NCBI GenBank assembly: GCA_030424715.1
Contig: JAUHWH010000004.1
Span: forward strand, 96,437 to 160,436
Length of the DNA: 64,000 bases
Source: Bdellovibrionia bacterium
GTDB lineage: Bacteria; Bdellovibrionota; Bdellovibrionia; Bdellovibrionales; JAGQZY01
Direction: 5' to 3'
A program made the position numbers and the translations under genes. The first letter of the stretch is position 1. Each line of letters starts with the position of its first letter. Under the pieces are notes generated by a model. That model ran no database searches. It had not been told where the DNA came from and saw only the letters and a program-made list of their open reading frames with translations. Of this stretch, positions 17,071-26,424 are shown one piece after another.

Positions 17071-17837
17071 TGAGTCCTATACTGGCCATATTAAAAAAAG
17101 ATCTCACGGCATTGTTCACCAACTCCATGTTTTATCTATTAACGGGGATATGTTGTTGCCTTTGGGGATTGTTTTTCTCTTTTGAGCTTTATGCTTTCGT
17201 GCAGAAGTCTTACCAATTGTCGACCCAGGTTCAGCAGGGAGGGCTCAATATTCATCAGCATCTGGTGTCGTCCTATATTGTGATTGTTCACTATATTCTG
17301 GTCTTTATCATTGCTGCTTTAAGTATTCGTTTTTTTGCCGAAGAAAAAAAGTTAAACACGTTTCCGGTTCTTCTGACCAGCCCGATCACGTCTTGGCAGA
17401 TTGTCTTTGCGAAATGGTTGGTCGGTGCTTCGCTCATATTTTTTCTTCTCTTTATATCGGCCATTTTTCCACTGTCGCTGCTGACTTTTATGAGTCTACC
17501 GATCAAGCTGTTTCTCTATAGCTATTTTGGTGTGTTTGTTGTTTTGTGTGTTTATATGTCAGCGGGCTTACTGGCTTCCTCGCTAACAGAATCCTTGATT
17601 GTTTGTGTGGTGTTGTCTCTGATGTTCAATATCTGTCTATTGTTGATGGGTGTTGGCAGAGAATTGACGGATTCATTGATTTTTCAAGAGTTGTTTGGTT
17701 TTTTAGCGATTGACCAGCACTTTGCGACGTTCCGCAAAGGGATCTTCAGTTTTTCGTCTATTGTGTACTTGCTTAGTCTTTCCGGCCTCTTTGGTCTGAT
17801 GACCGAACGGGTGGTTGAATACCACAGGTGGCGATAG
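17067..17837 (+). CDS. ABC-2 permease, GldF-like
   Basis: A 256-residue integral membrane protein with about six helices and the ABC-2 features RFFAEEKKLNTFPVLLTSPI (a cytoplasmic coupling region) and conserved SAGLLASSLTES. It forms the pore for the ATPase whose gene overlaps it by ATGA. It has the size and layout of GldF. What is carried is unknown. Confidence 0.87.
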   Translation: MMSPILAILKKDLTALFTNSMFYLLTGICCCLWGLFFSFELYAFVQKSYQLSTQVQQGGLNIHQHLVSSYIVIVHYILVFIIAALSIRFFAEEKKLNTFPVLLTSPITSWQIVFAKWLVGASLIFFLLFISAIFPLSLLTFMSLPIKLFLYSYFGVFVVLCVYMSAGLLASSLTESLIVCVVLSLMFNICLLLMGVGRELTDSLIFQELFGFLAIDQHFATFRKGIFSFSSIVYLLSLSGLFGLMTERVVEYHRWR

Positions 17838-19337
17838 ATGAATGCCTTAGGTAAACTATCCCTCATCTTATCGTTACTATGTTTTCTGTTCACCTTGGGC
17901 TTTAAATTAGCTCTGAGTGGCTGGATCCCTTTTATCTCCGTGGGCTTTTGGTTTGGCTTGTTCTTCTTGCTTTTTGCTCTGGCGATCAATCTTCAGTTCT
18001 TAAGATCTTTGCTGAAGTCGGAGTCCTTGCGGTTTTTGGGCAAGAGCCTCCTTTTGCTCCTCGCTAGTTTTGCGGTGGTCTTTTTTGTGAACTTTATTTT
18101 CTATAAAAAAAATCTCACAGTGGATATCACTGACAATAAAATTCATAGTTTGTCCGAGTTGAGCCAGGCTCTGGTAAAGGCCCTGCCGGAACCCCTTTAT
18201 TTTTACTACTTCCACGTGGGCAACTCCAAGGTTCGGGGATTCGAGCCCCAGGTTCGTGCGGCCCTCGAGCCCTACCTAGCACTAAGCTCAAAGCTTCACT
18301 TTCAAAGTTATTCGATTTTTCAACGCCCTGACCTTGCTGAGAAATTTAAGGTGGGTGATGAAGAATCTTCTCTTTTTATCGAACACAGGGGCCGGATCCA
18401 GAGGCTGTCGGGGCTCGATGAAGCCTCGATCACCAATGGAATTTTAAAAGTGAGCAAAGAGGCGAAGAGGATTTACTTTCTGCAATCTCACGACGAGCGA
18501 AAAATCGAGGACAACTCCACCTTTGGATTAAAAGGAATGAAAGAGCAGCTTGAACGACTGCACTATGAGATAGCTAGTCTGACTAACTTTGATTCTGTCC
18601 CTGAGGATATTGCCATCTTGGTCATGGCCGGCCCGCGAGTGCGGGTGTCTGAGGCCGATCAATCGAAAATCAGAGACTACATCTTAGCGGGCGGCGCCTT
18701 ACTTGTTGCTATCGATCCGGGGGAGGACCATGGGCTGGGTCCACTTTTAAAGTCTTTCGGAGTCGAGGCGCAAGACGTGTTTCTGTTCACCCCTGAAGCT
18801 CAAGCCAGCCAGTCCAATCTTTTGGTACTCACCCATGCGGGGCAATCTTCCCATGAGGTGGCCCTGGGGTTGGCTCCAGGACTGAACCCTGCTTTGTTTA
18901 TATCTTCGTCTCTTCAGGTGTTAGAACAAGAGGGGGTCAAGGTCAGTCCGGTACTGGAGCATTTGCCAAATTCGGTCGCTCGATCTGATATCGATCCCGC
19001 GAGCTCTGTCGTTAAAAGTCATTCATTGTTTGCGGCCCTTTTGTCAGAGGGTCTTAATGAGGGCAATAATTACTTTCGAGTGGCTACGGTTGCCGATAGT
19101 GATTTTATGACCAATCAGTTTTTTTCACGCCCTGGGAATTTCGACTTTATTTTGAGTCTGGTGACTTTTCTATCGAAAGACGAAGACCTTCTGAAGATGC
19201 AGTCACCGGTGCCTGAGACCACTTACCTGATTCTGACCCAAACGCAGTTGAATCTGTATTTCTTATTTTTCGTTCTGCCGATGTGTGTTTTATTTTTCTT
19301 AGTGGCCCTGTTCTTCAAACTTAGGAAGCTGTTTTGA
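17838..19337 (+). CDS. ABC auxiliary membrane protein, GldG-like
   Basis: A 499-residue protein starting directly after the permease stop codon. It has two N-terminal helices and a third helix just before the end (YFLFFVLPMCVLFFLVALFF), with a large periplasmic domain between. That domain has the ABC_transp_aux pattern: LTVDITDNKIHSLSEL, an IYFLQSHDERKIED strand, and LLVAIDPGED. It matches GldG, which in Flavobacterium is needed for gliding together with GldA and GldF. The order ATPase-permease-GldG is conserved. Confidence 0.88.
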   Translation: MNALGKLSLILSLLCFLFTLGFKLALSGWIPFISVGFWFGLFFLLFALAINLQFLRSLLKSESLRFLGKSLLLLLASFAVVFFVNFIFYKKNLTVDITDNKIHSLSELSQALVKALPEPLYFYYFHVGNSKVRGFEPQVRAALEPYLALSSKLHFQSYSIFQRPDLAEKFKVGDEESSLFIEHRGRIQRLSGLDEASITNGILKVSKEAKRIYFLQSHDERKIEDNSTFGLKGMKEQLERLHYEIASLTNFDSVPEDIAILVMAGPRVRVSEADQSKIRDYILAGGALLVAIDPGEDHGLGPLLKSFGVEAQDVFLFTPEAQASQSNLLVLTHAGQSSHEVALGLAPGLNPALFISSSLQVLEQEGVKVSPVLEHLPNSVARSDIDPASSVVKSHSLFAALLSEGLNEGNNYFRVATVADSDFMTNQFFSRPGNFDFILSLVTFLSKDEDLLKMQSPVPETTYLILTQTQLNLYFLFFVLPMCVLFFLVALFFKLRKLF

Positions 19338-20227
19338 AGAAGGTTGTTATCTTTGCAGCGGTTCTTGTTATTTTAGGGGCCTATTCCTACTTTCAGATCA
19401 TTCAGCCAGAGTCGTTGAACAAAACCAAGGTTGTCACGTCTCTTTTACAGCCTGAGTCAGTGGAAGTTTCAGAAATCACCATCACCAATGGTGACCAAGA
19501 GGTGCGCCTTGCAAAGAAAGACGATTTTTGGTGGGTTATGGCACCGCAACATTATTTAGGAAACCAAGAGTATATTGAAAAGGGACTACAGATTATGCGT
19601 GAGTCCAATATTAAAAATTCGTTCGCTTTTAAAGACGACTTTTTTGGTCTCACTCCAGGTAAAGCGTTTTTGTCTCTAAAGTATGGTAACGGACTGAACA
19701 GTCGTTTGCGCGTGGGCACCAAGAGTGCGCCGGGTGAACATATCTATGTCCTCGATGAAGACTCTCAGAAAGTGTCCGTTGTTCACAATGTTTGGGGGCA
19801 ATTTCTGTATTATCCCTTGGAACGCTTTTATCACCCTTTCCTGCCGATTCCCGGAAACTTGGTCAAAACGGTGCAGCTCAAAAGAGCAGGAAAGCAGGTT
19901 TGGCACCTCTCCCCCTCCAAGGGGACAAAAATGGCCGTCCAATTCAAGGGAAAGACTTTGGAGACTCCCAAGGCACAATGGCTCTGGTTTTTTAGTAAGC
20001 TACGAGAGTTCCCCTTAAAAAACATCAAATTCGACCATCGCAAGGACTTCGAATCGGCTCAAGAGCTTGAGATCCGCACGGACAAGGGTAACATAAGATT
20101 TGTTTTTAACGAAAAGGGCACAAAATTGTTTGTTCCAAGCCTGAATGTTTTTGCCGAGGTCGACCCTTATTCGCTAAAATCATTGGATCATGAAGTAGCA
20201 AAGGTTGTTGAAAATGATAAAAAATGA
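19334..20227 (+). CDS. DUF4340-domain protein
   Basis: A 297-residue protein that starts with TTG overlapping the previous stop (TTGA). An N-terminal helix (VVIFAAVLVILGAYSYF) anchors it. The repeated pattern of a residue pair such as EVSEITITNGDQEVRLAKKDD followed by FWWVMAPQHYL (shown in part) is typical of DUF4340, a family commonly encoded directly after GldG-like genes. It probably belongs to the same envelope complex, facing the periplasm. Confidence 0.85.
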   Translation: MKKVVIFAAVLVILGAYSYFQIIQPESLNKTKVVTSLLQPESVEVSEITITNGDQEVRLAKKDDFWWVMAPQHYLGNQEYIEKGLQIMRESNIKNSFAFKDDFFGLTPGKAFLSLKYGNGLNSRLRVGTKSAPGEHIYVLDEDSQKVSVVHNVWGQFLYYPLERFYHPFLPIPGNLVKTVQLKRAGKQVWHLSPSKGTKMAVQFKGKTLETPKAQWLWFFSKLREFPLKNIKFDHRKDFESAQELEIRTDKGNIRFVFNEKGTKLFVPSLNVFAEVDPYSLKSLDHEVAKVVENDKK

Positions 20228-21200
20228 AGTGCTCGTGCAGTCTCCCACTCGGATTGATTTTGCTGGCGGAACCCTTGATTGCTGGCCCATAAACGCTTTG
20301 ATGAGCCCGGTTACGACGATCAACGTTGCCATCAACATTTTCACAACCTGTCGTCTATCGCTGCGTGATGATGAGCAAATCATGGTGCATTCACGAGAAA
20401 CTGGGCAGACCTACGAGTTCAATGACCTTGAAGAATGCCTGAGGTGTGAAAAGCCTGACTTTCAGTTTTTTCGAGAACACATTGATTACTGGAAGCCCCA
20501 GTCTGGTTTCAATTTGTCAGCCCAGAGCGACAGTCCCATGGGGGGCGGGCTCGGTGGAAGCTCCAGTCTGTCCATATCTATGTTTAAAGCGTTTTGTCAG
20601 ATCCATGATGTTGCGATGGATGATTATGAAATCGTTCGGATCTGTTCGGGTATTGAGGCCAAAATTCTAAAAATGCCCACGGGGACGCAAGACTATTTTC
20701 CGCCCCTCAGAGGTGGGTTTAATATTATCGAGTATCGCAGTGGTTGGCCGAAAGTGGAGACCCTGTCGGTTGAAGATCTCGATATCAATCAAAATATTTC
20801 CGTATTTTTTACCGGCAAATCTCATCATTCAGGGATCAATAATTGGCAAGTGATTAAAAAATTTGTCGAGGGTGACCCCAAAACTCAAACCGCTTTGCAG
20901 AAAATTCGCGAGGTGGCGGACGAAACAAAAAAAGTGGTGCTCGATAAAGATTGGTCACAATTGCCGGCGCTTTTTCAACGTGAATTTGAAGCGCGCATGG
21001 ATTTAGCCGAAAGCTTTTCTTCACCAGAGATTGAAAAGCTAGCGGAGATCGCTTTTGCCAACGGTGGTGATGCCATCAATATCTGTGGTGCTGGTGGTGG
21101 CGGTTGCGTCTTCGTGTGGTCGTCTCCAGAGAATCGCCAAGGGGTGATTGAAGCTTGTTCTGAAGCGGGCTTTCAACATCTGGATGTCGAGCTCGTATGA
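20214..21200 (+). CDS. GHMP-family sugar kinase, HddA-like
   Basis: The ATG at 20214 lies 14 bases inside the upstream gene. The protein (328 residues) shows the GHMP phosphate-binding loop SPMGGGLGGSSSLSISMF, an N-terminal PTRIDFAGGTLD and the C-terminal ICGAGGGGCVFV motif 3. The family phosphorylates small sugars; the closest pattern I know is D-glycero-D-manno-heptose-7-phosphate kinase (HddA) or fucokinase-like, but the substrate cannot be read from the sequence. It is coupled to the Gld-like genes before and the DUF429 gene after, so it may serve surface polysaccharide. Confidence 0.85.
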   Translation: MIKNEVLVQSPTRIDFAGGTLDCWPINALMSPVTTINVAINIFTTCRLSLRDDEQIMVHSRETGQTYEFNDLEECLRCEKPDFQFFREHIDYWKPQSGFNLSAQSDSPMGGGLGGSSSLSISMFKAFCQIHDVAMDDYEIVRICSGIEAKILKMPTGTQDYFPPLRGGFNIIEYRSGWPKVETLSVEDLDINQNISVFFTGKSHHSGINNWQVIKKFVEGDPKTQTALQKIREVADETKKVVLDKDWSQLPALFQREFEARMDLAESFSSPEIEKLAEIAFANGGDAINICGAGGGGCVFVWSSPENRQGVIEACSEAGFQHLDVELV

Positions 21201-22030
21201 GTTCGTCAAAGAAGCCGTTTAAAGTTATCAAATTCGCCGGCCTGACTCTCGGCGGTGGCAAGGGCCGCAAAACCAGTCTGACAATCCTTGAATACTATGT
21301 GAAAGAAAAAAAATTATTTTTGTCAGAACTTCACGACGGCATCGAAGAAACCCAGAAAATCTCAGCCGATTCTCAGATCATTAAGATATTAGATAAACAT
21401 GGACCACAGTTGCACACGATCGGCATGGATGCCCCTCTGGGTATGCCGAAGTGTTTGCGTTGTCGTTTGAAGTGTCCGGGCCACGAAAAGTGCACGGAGC
21501 CCGAAATCAAATGGATGTGGAAGCTTCATCGAAAAAAAGCACCCTCGAAAAGACCAAACAAGATTTTTACCCCTTATACAGAACGCTGTGTGGAGCAATA
21601 CATTCAGCATGAACTAGGGCCCGAGCTCGCACCGGATCACGCTTTTGGAAGCAATCGTGCGCCCTTAAGTGCTCGAGGCCTTTACTTAAAGCGACGGATC
21701 AAACAAGGGCGCTTGATCGAGGTCTTGCCGCGGCTCAGTGTCTGGCGACTGGGCCTGAACATGGGGTTGCGGAAAAATCATTTACTCCTATATAAACAGT
21801 TGGCTCGCGGCCCGGCCATTCGCCAGACTTTTTTGGACCAGTGGAGTGAAGAGGGCTTGAGCTTTATTTATCATCGCGATTTTAAATTGATGGTCAAAGA
21901 CGCTTTTGCCTTCGACTCATTCATATGTGCTTATACGGCGTACCTGAAGTACCGTGGGCTTTGTGAACCAAAACCCAAAGACTTTCCTCGATCGGAAAGC
22001 TGGATCGCTTTTCCCGCAGAAGACGCTTAG
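21197..22030 (+). CDS. DUF429-family protein (RNase H-like fold)
   Basis: The ATG overlaps the stop of the kinase gene. The 277-residue protein shows GMDAPLGMP near residue 75 and VKDAFAFDSFICAYTAYL near the end, both typical of DUF429, predicted to be a nuclease with an RNase H fold. It carries a cluster CLRCRLKCPGHEKC (residues about 85-98) that could bind zinc. No function is known from experiment that I can name. It is the last gene of the run; its stop codon touches the stop of the convergent lipoprotein gene. Confidence 0.78.
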   Translation: MSSSKKPFKVIKFAGLTLGGGKGRKTSLTILEYYVKEKKLFLSELHDGIEETQKISADSQIIKILDKHGPQLHTIGMDAPLGMPKCLRCRLKCPGHEKCTEPEIKWMWKLHRKKAPSKRPNKIFTPYTERCVEQYIQHELGPELAPDHAFGSNRAPLSARGLYLKRRIKQGRLIEVLPRLSVWRLGLNMGLRKNHLLLYKQLARGPAIRQTFLDQWSEEGLSFIYHRDFKLMVKDAFAFDSFICAYTAYLKYRGLCEPKPKDFPRSESWIAFPAEDA

Positions 22031-23278
22031 TTACTGAGGGCACTCCGCGGCCATGCCGCTGATTCGGGCGCGGTTGACGAGAACCTCACGAATCGTTTGA
22101 TTGATGGCGCTGGCTTGGCTAGAATCTACCACAGCACCTCCACCAACAGTGTGTGCGGTGGCACGGCTAAGCATCAATCTCCAGACACTTCCACCATCGA
22201 CTGGGTCTTCGTAGGTGATCTCAGCCGTATTAGCATCTGCTAACAGTGCGCCGGTGCGAACTATCTCGTATTGAAGTCCTGATGCTGGAAAAAACACATC
22301 CAACTCAGTGGGCTGCACGGGAACCTCGGTGGCGCAATAGAATGTTGGATCTCCAGCCTCTTTCCAACGCATGTTCACTCGTTGGTTTTCGTATTGTACT
22401 TGGTAGCTAAATGAACTTTCGAATGTACCCATTCCAGATCCGGCTTGGTAGCTCCACTTTGAAGTATTCCACGCGTAAGATGAGTAGGAGTTGCAAAACT
22501 CCTCGCCCCCATCGTTACTCATCTTTTGGGCAACGGAATCTTGCTCATTGTTAAAGATAGCCATAACACCGCCCTTCGATTCGTCGGTGGCGTAATACTG
22601 ACCATCGTCAACACATGCGCGAGGTGCTAATGAGAGCTCCAAGCTGCTGTTCTCTTTATAAAAGAAGAGAAGAGGAGAATTACAGTCAGCGATCATAGGG
22701 TCATCACTGGATACCTGACGATTGAGAAAGCGTAAGCTGCTAAGAGCCGCCAAAGAGTTGTTCTCAAGGGCCTTGCTCATTCGTTTTTGCCAATGGCAAC
22801 GCACGGGCTGATCGGGCTTGAAACATCCGTAACCGACACAAGCATCGCTTTGCATATGGGCGCAGTGGGGGAGGGCTGAGTTTTCACAGTAATCGGTCGG
22901 CAAGTCGGCTTGAAAGGAGACACCGGCTTCTTCATAAATGTGGGTTTCAAAATAGGTGTCGTAAAGCTTGGCGAGAATCCGCGAGGTGGCCAGGTTTAAA
23001 GAGTTACCTCCTCCGACTTTGTAGAAGATGTTGTCCCCGATCGCGAGGTTGAAGCTAAAGTTTCCGCCAACGCCGGGATCGCCGCCACCGTTGTCGCCAC
23101 CATTATTGTCATCGTCGCCAGAGTCTCCATTATCGACGTCGTCGCCGTTAAAGACTTGCACTGGTAGTCCACCATTGTCAGAGCTGGTTGCTTTTAAAGT
23201 GCTACCGCCACAGTTTTGAAAAACCATGGTGACACTCATCCCCATCAAAAAGACAGTCAAGAACCCGATTTTTTTCAC
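22031..23278 (-). CDS. Lipoprotein with Asp/Gly/Asn-rich linker
   Basis: The GTG start follows AGGGGG by seven bases. A lipoprotein signal ends in FQNC, a frequent lipobox in this type of organism. Residues about 45-72 form a low-complexity run of Asp, Gly and Asn that could bind calcium. The main domain has some ten Cys. The C-terminal part ends in INQTIREVLVNRARISG, which resembles the helical tail of proteins that carry a final Cys-containing motif. No family is recognised. It lies head to tail (stop touching stop) with the DUF429 gene. Confidence 0.65.
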   Translation of the reverse strand: MKKIGFLTVFLMGMSVTMVFQNCGGSTLKATSSDNGGLPVQVFNGDDVDNGDSGDDDNNGGDNGGGDPGVGGNFSFNLAIGDNIFYKVGGGNSLNLATSRILAKLYDTYFETHIYEEAGVSFQADLPTDYCENSALPHCAHMQSDACVGYGCFKPDQPVRCHWQKRMSKALENNSLAALSSLRFLNRQVSSDDPMIADCNSPLLFFYKENSSLELSLAPRACVDDGQYYATDESKGGVMAIFNNEQDSVAQKMSNDGGEEFCNSYSSYAWNTSKWSYQAGSGMGTFESSFSYQVQYENQRVNMRWKEAGDPTFYCATEVPVQPTELDVFFPASGLQYEIVRTGALLADANTAEITYEDPVDGGSVWRLMLSRATAHTVGGGAVVDSSQASAINQTIREVLVNRARISGMAAECPQ

Positions 23279-23402
23279 AATAATCCCCCTAAGAATGCTT
23301 CTTATTGTATCAAAACTTATCGGAAAAATCGGGGTAAGAGTTTATTTTGATTGAGAAAATATCAAATTGAGACAGCTTTTGGGCGCTCTCGCTGACTTTG
23401 GG

Positions 23403-24503
23403 CTAGCGGATGGGTTGAAAGAGCTCTTTTAAGGGCTTTTCGTGGTGGGGAGTGTGGCCAAAAGTATCGACCCAGGTCTCAGGGCTTTCCATGCACATAA
23501 AAATACGCCAAGCCGGGCTGTGATTTTTAAACCGGGTGAGAACAAAGTCGTACATCTCTTTACGAAGATCGTAAGAGTAGCGCAGCTTGCCGTCTTTGCC
23601 TTTAAAGGTTTCGGCTTGGTTAACAAAGCTGTCCATGGCGAAACGCTCACGCATCATATTTTTCTGCTCAGGCTGAAATCGCAAAGTGCCCACAGAAAGT
23701 GTGGGAACTTCTTGTGGCGAAAACCGCTGGCAGATTTCATCGACCAAAAGGGCATAGCTGTCTTGCCAATTGGGATGCCAGATCATGGGGTCAATATGAA
23801 AAGAGATTTGAAAACCTTTATCGCGACAACGTTCCGCCGCTGCCAGGCGTTCGTGGAATGTTGCCGTACCATGCTCTTCGTTGTCGATAACCGCCGGCGG
23901 GTTTATCGACCAACTGACAATGGTGTTGCCGTTATGTTCACAGTCCAAGAACTGATCAACCAGAGCCGACTTGGTTTTGAATTCGAGTTTCCATTGGGGA
24001 TAGTCTTTGAAAAAATCGATCAGAGTTCGAGAGTACAGGGTGATTGGGTCCAGGCTTAAACTGTCAATCACTTCACCGGTGCCCACTCGTACGGGTTGGT
24101 CTTTTAAAGATTCGAAGGAAGCCAGCTCAGCAAGTGCGTCCTCGATGTTGGTGTAAACCGTCATATAGTTTGAGTTCAAAAAAGACTGGAGGTAGCAATA
24201 GGAGCAGTCCATGTCACATTGAAACCCGAGATTAAGAACAAAATAATTGCAACAAGCCAAGCCTTTATGAAAGCCAGGGCACTTCTTAAAAAACTGTCCC
24301 TTAAATTCAGTGAGATAAAGTTGTTTTTTACTTTGGGTGAACTGCCCGGCCGACAGTTCTTTTTTTTGAATGTCTTTGGGTTCACCTTCAATAATTTCGA
24401 CTTGTTCACCGAAAACTTCTAAAAAGCGTAGCGCCGTTGGTGAGTCCTTCACCTTGTCGTCAATCAAAACTTTCTCGAACTTTTTTTGCCAGAGGTTTTT
24501 CAT
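23403..24503 (-). CDS. Radical SAM protein of the spore photoproduct lyase family
   Basis: A 366-residue protein with the radical-SAM cluster motif C96-D-M-D-C100-S-Y-C103 in the context NLGFQCDMDCSYCYLQ, as in spore photoproduct lyase, and a later HIDPMIWHPNW. In the Bacillus enzyme the H-atom donor is a Cys about 43 residues after the third cluster Cys. Here I see no Cys between residue 103 and about 188, so repair of spore-type thymine dimers is doubtful. It starts directly after the stop of the gene upstream (24504-25286), so both are in one operon. Confidence 0.85.
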   Translation of the reverse strand: MKNLWQKKFEKVLIDDKVKDSPTALRFLEVFGEQVEIIEGEPKDIQKKELSAGQFTQSKKQLYLTEFKGQFFKKCPGFHKGLACCNYFVLNLGFQCDMDCSYCYLQSFLNSNYMTVYTNIEDALAELASFESLKDQPVRVGTGEVIDSLSLDPITLYSRTLIDFFKDYPQWKLEFKTKSALVDQFLDCEHNGNTIVSWSINPPAVIDNEEHGTATFHERLAAAERCRDKGFQISFHIDPMIWHPNWQDSYALLVDEICQRFSPQEVPTLSVGTLRFQPEQKNMMRERFAMDSFVNQAETFKGKDGKLRYSYDLRKEMYDFVLTRFKNHSPAWRIFMCMESPETWVDTFGHTPHHEKPLKELFQPIR

Positions 24504-25286
24504 TTAGAGATGTTCCATCTCGCTGAGTCGGCCTAGTTTTTTTGAAAGGTCTTTATTGTCAGAATAGAGGATTTGCATTTTTTTAACAATACGATCCCCT
24601 TGCCGCTGATTGTGAATTTGAACGTATTGTGGCCATTGCTCATCCTCCCGGAGGGTCTTATCACGGGCCACGGTCATCGGGTTTCGCATTTTGTAGAGCT
24701 TGTCATACCATGCGGATTGTTTGTCGGGTTCAAGAGAGGTCTGATCATGGTTACTGAGAGTCAAATCAACCAAAAGATCTATAATCATTTTCCCTTGGCT
24801 GCGACTGGGAGCTTGTGACTCAAAGTGCTCAAGGAGAGGAGAGACCACTGCGAGGTCTTTGATCGCCATCAGGGGCTGAAGATCGCGAGGCGAGGCTTGC
24901 TTTTTATGGGCCCAGGCCAAAAACTTCGGTGGTAGTTGAGCCACAGCCTCGCACAGCTGTTCTGTCTTCTCGTTCCACTGCATGTCTTGGCGCTGACAGA
25001 AGAGCGGCCACGATATTTTCTGGATAAACCCTGAGATCTTCGTGCAAGCGGCGTACAGCTCCGCGATTTCCACAAAGCTTAAATCCCCAAAAACATCAAA
25101 TAAGACGTCAGACGGCTCCTCGGCACTCAGGTCGACAAGAGCTTTGGACTCGCAAACCTGCGAGTTCAGAACGATGTCGTTCCACTCGACCCGCGCTTGG
25201 CTAAAGCAGTGGCTGCGAGGGGCGAAGTTCAGTGAAATAAGGTCTGATTTGTCAGCGAAAAACACGCTTAGGGCATACCATGTCAA
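24504..25286 (-). CDS. Protein of unknown function coupled to the radical SAM gene
   Basis: A protein of up to 260 residues, mainly helical and charged, without signal peptide. The start is uncertain: TTG at 25286 and GTG at 25265 are both in frame, neither with a ribosome binding site. The segment LSFVEIAELYAACTKISGFI has the look of the helix-turn-helix in ParB-type proteins, and the tail QRQGDRIVKKMQILYSDN is basic, so DNA or RNA binding is possible; this is only a guess. It ends with no gap before the radical SAM gene, which suggests that it prepares or recognises that enzyme's substrate. Confidence 0.6.
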   Translation of the reverse strand: MTWYALSVFFADKSDLISLNFAPRSHCFSQARVEWNDIVLNSQVCESKALVDLSAEEPSDVLFDVFGDLSFVEIAELYAACTKISGFIQKISWPLFCQRQDMQWNEKTEQLCEAVAQLPPKFLAWAHKKQASPRDLQPLMAIKDLAVVSPLLEHFESQAPSRSQGKMIIDLLVDLTLSNHDQTSLEPDKQSAWYDKLYKMRNPMTVARDKTLREDEQWPQYVQIHNQRQGDRIVKKMQILYSDNKDLSKKLGRLSEMEHL

Positions 25287-25350
25287 ACGGGGGGCGGCAA
25301 TGGCGTTTCTAAGGATACAAAGTTAGGATAATGGAGGATTTGAGGCGTTT

Positions 25351-26424
25351 ATGGAGCATTGGAAATTAAGATCAGAAAAGCTGGGAGATGTGGTTTATTT
25401 CCCCTACGGTGCCGTTACCAAAGGTGATCCTTCTGAAATCTATGTTTGGGATCTCGACAAGACCTACTTGGACACCTCTTGGCACACTCCCAGTGAATTA
25501 ATACGAACCATTTTTGAAAAATCTTTCCAAAAACGCAATGTTCCTGGGACAGCAATCTTGGTGGCTTCGGTCAAAGAGAACTGGATGGTTCAGCATGGGG
25601 ATGAGCACTTTCCCCTGTTTTTTATTACGGCTTCGCCGCCTCAAATGGAAGTGAAGATTAAAGAGAAATTAGAAATCGATGAGATTGTCCCGGAGGGGAT
25701 TTTCTTTAAAGACAACTTACGAAACCTCCACCCCAGCCGTTGGCGACGCCTGACGCAGCAGGTGGGATTCAAAGTGCAGGCCCTAATGCAATTGCGCTGC
25801 AAGTTTTCAAACGAGATCACCCAAGTGTTATGGGGAGACGATAGCGAAACCGATGCGACCATTTACTCTCTGTACTCCGACATCTGCTCTCGGCGCTGGC
25901 CGGAGGCCGAGCTGGTAAAATTGCTCAAGCACTTTGGCGTGACCCGTGCGCAACTGGATACCATTCTTGATTTGCAAGATCAGTGTCTTGAGCATGACCC
26001 GGTAGAGAAGGTGTACATCAACCTGGCGGTGGATACCGACCCGGAGTACTACTTAAAATTTGGCCGCCGAATCGTTCCAACCTACAACTCGTTTCAAACC
26101 AGCTTAGACTTGTTTCAGGACAGCCGCTTGCTAGAGACCCATGTTTTGAAGGTGGCGCAAGATCTTCATACCAATTTTGGGTTCACCAGGGATGAACTGC
26201 AGCGTTCGCTGGACGACCTGGTCCGTCGGCGGATTTTAGCTCAAGAAACCTTAGAGAGAATTTTGCCGATTTTGCAAGCGGGTGAGATTATCACCCCCGA
26301 CTACAAGCCTTCGATCGCACCCGGTCGGGTCGAGTCCCAGGTGGGCGATCGCATCTTTGGTGTCGAAGGCGAAATGGAACCTTGGATTCCTGAGCAAATT
26401 GATTATATGCACGACTACCGTTAG
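25351..26424 (+). CDS. App1-like phosphatidate phosphatase domain protein (DUF2183)
   Basis: A 357-residue protein whose N-terminal half has the HAD-like App1 order: VWDLDKTYLDT (nucleophile Asp and second Asp), FFITASPPQM (Ser/Thr motif II) and VLWGDDSETD (acidic motif). In yeast, App1 removes phosphate from phosphatidic acid. The C-terminal 170 residues are helical and not recognised. There is no signal peptide. GAGGCGTTT precedes the ATG. It is convergent with the giant lipoprotein gene (four-base overlap). Confidence 0.82.
   Translation: MEHWKLRSEKLGDVVYFPYGAVTKGDPSEIYVWDLDKTYLDTSWHTPSELIRTIFEKSFQKRNVPGTAILVASVKENWMVQHGDEHFPLFFITASPPQMEVKIKEKLEIDEIVPEGIFFKDNLRNLHPSRWRRLTQQVGFKVQALMQLRCKFSNEITQVLWGDDSETDATIYSLYSDICSRRWPEAELVKLLKHFGVTRAQLDTILDLQDQCLEHDPVEKVYINLAVDTDPEYYLKFGRRIVPTYNSFQTSLDLFQDSRLLETHVLKVAQDLHTNFGFTRDELQRSLDDLVRRRILAQETLERILPILQAGEIITPDYKPSIAPGRVESQVGDRIFGVEGEMEPWIPEQIDYMHDYR

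Noticed and set aside
18225-18250. tRNA T-loop-like GGTTCGGGGATTCGA
   Set aside because: It lies within the GldG-like gene and no cloverleaf can be built around it.
23442-24059. Plus-strand frame of 205 codons opposite the radical SAM gene
   Set aside because: Shadow of a gene with an intact cluster motif on the other strand.
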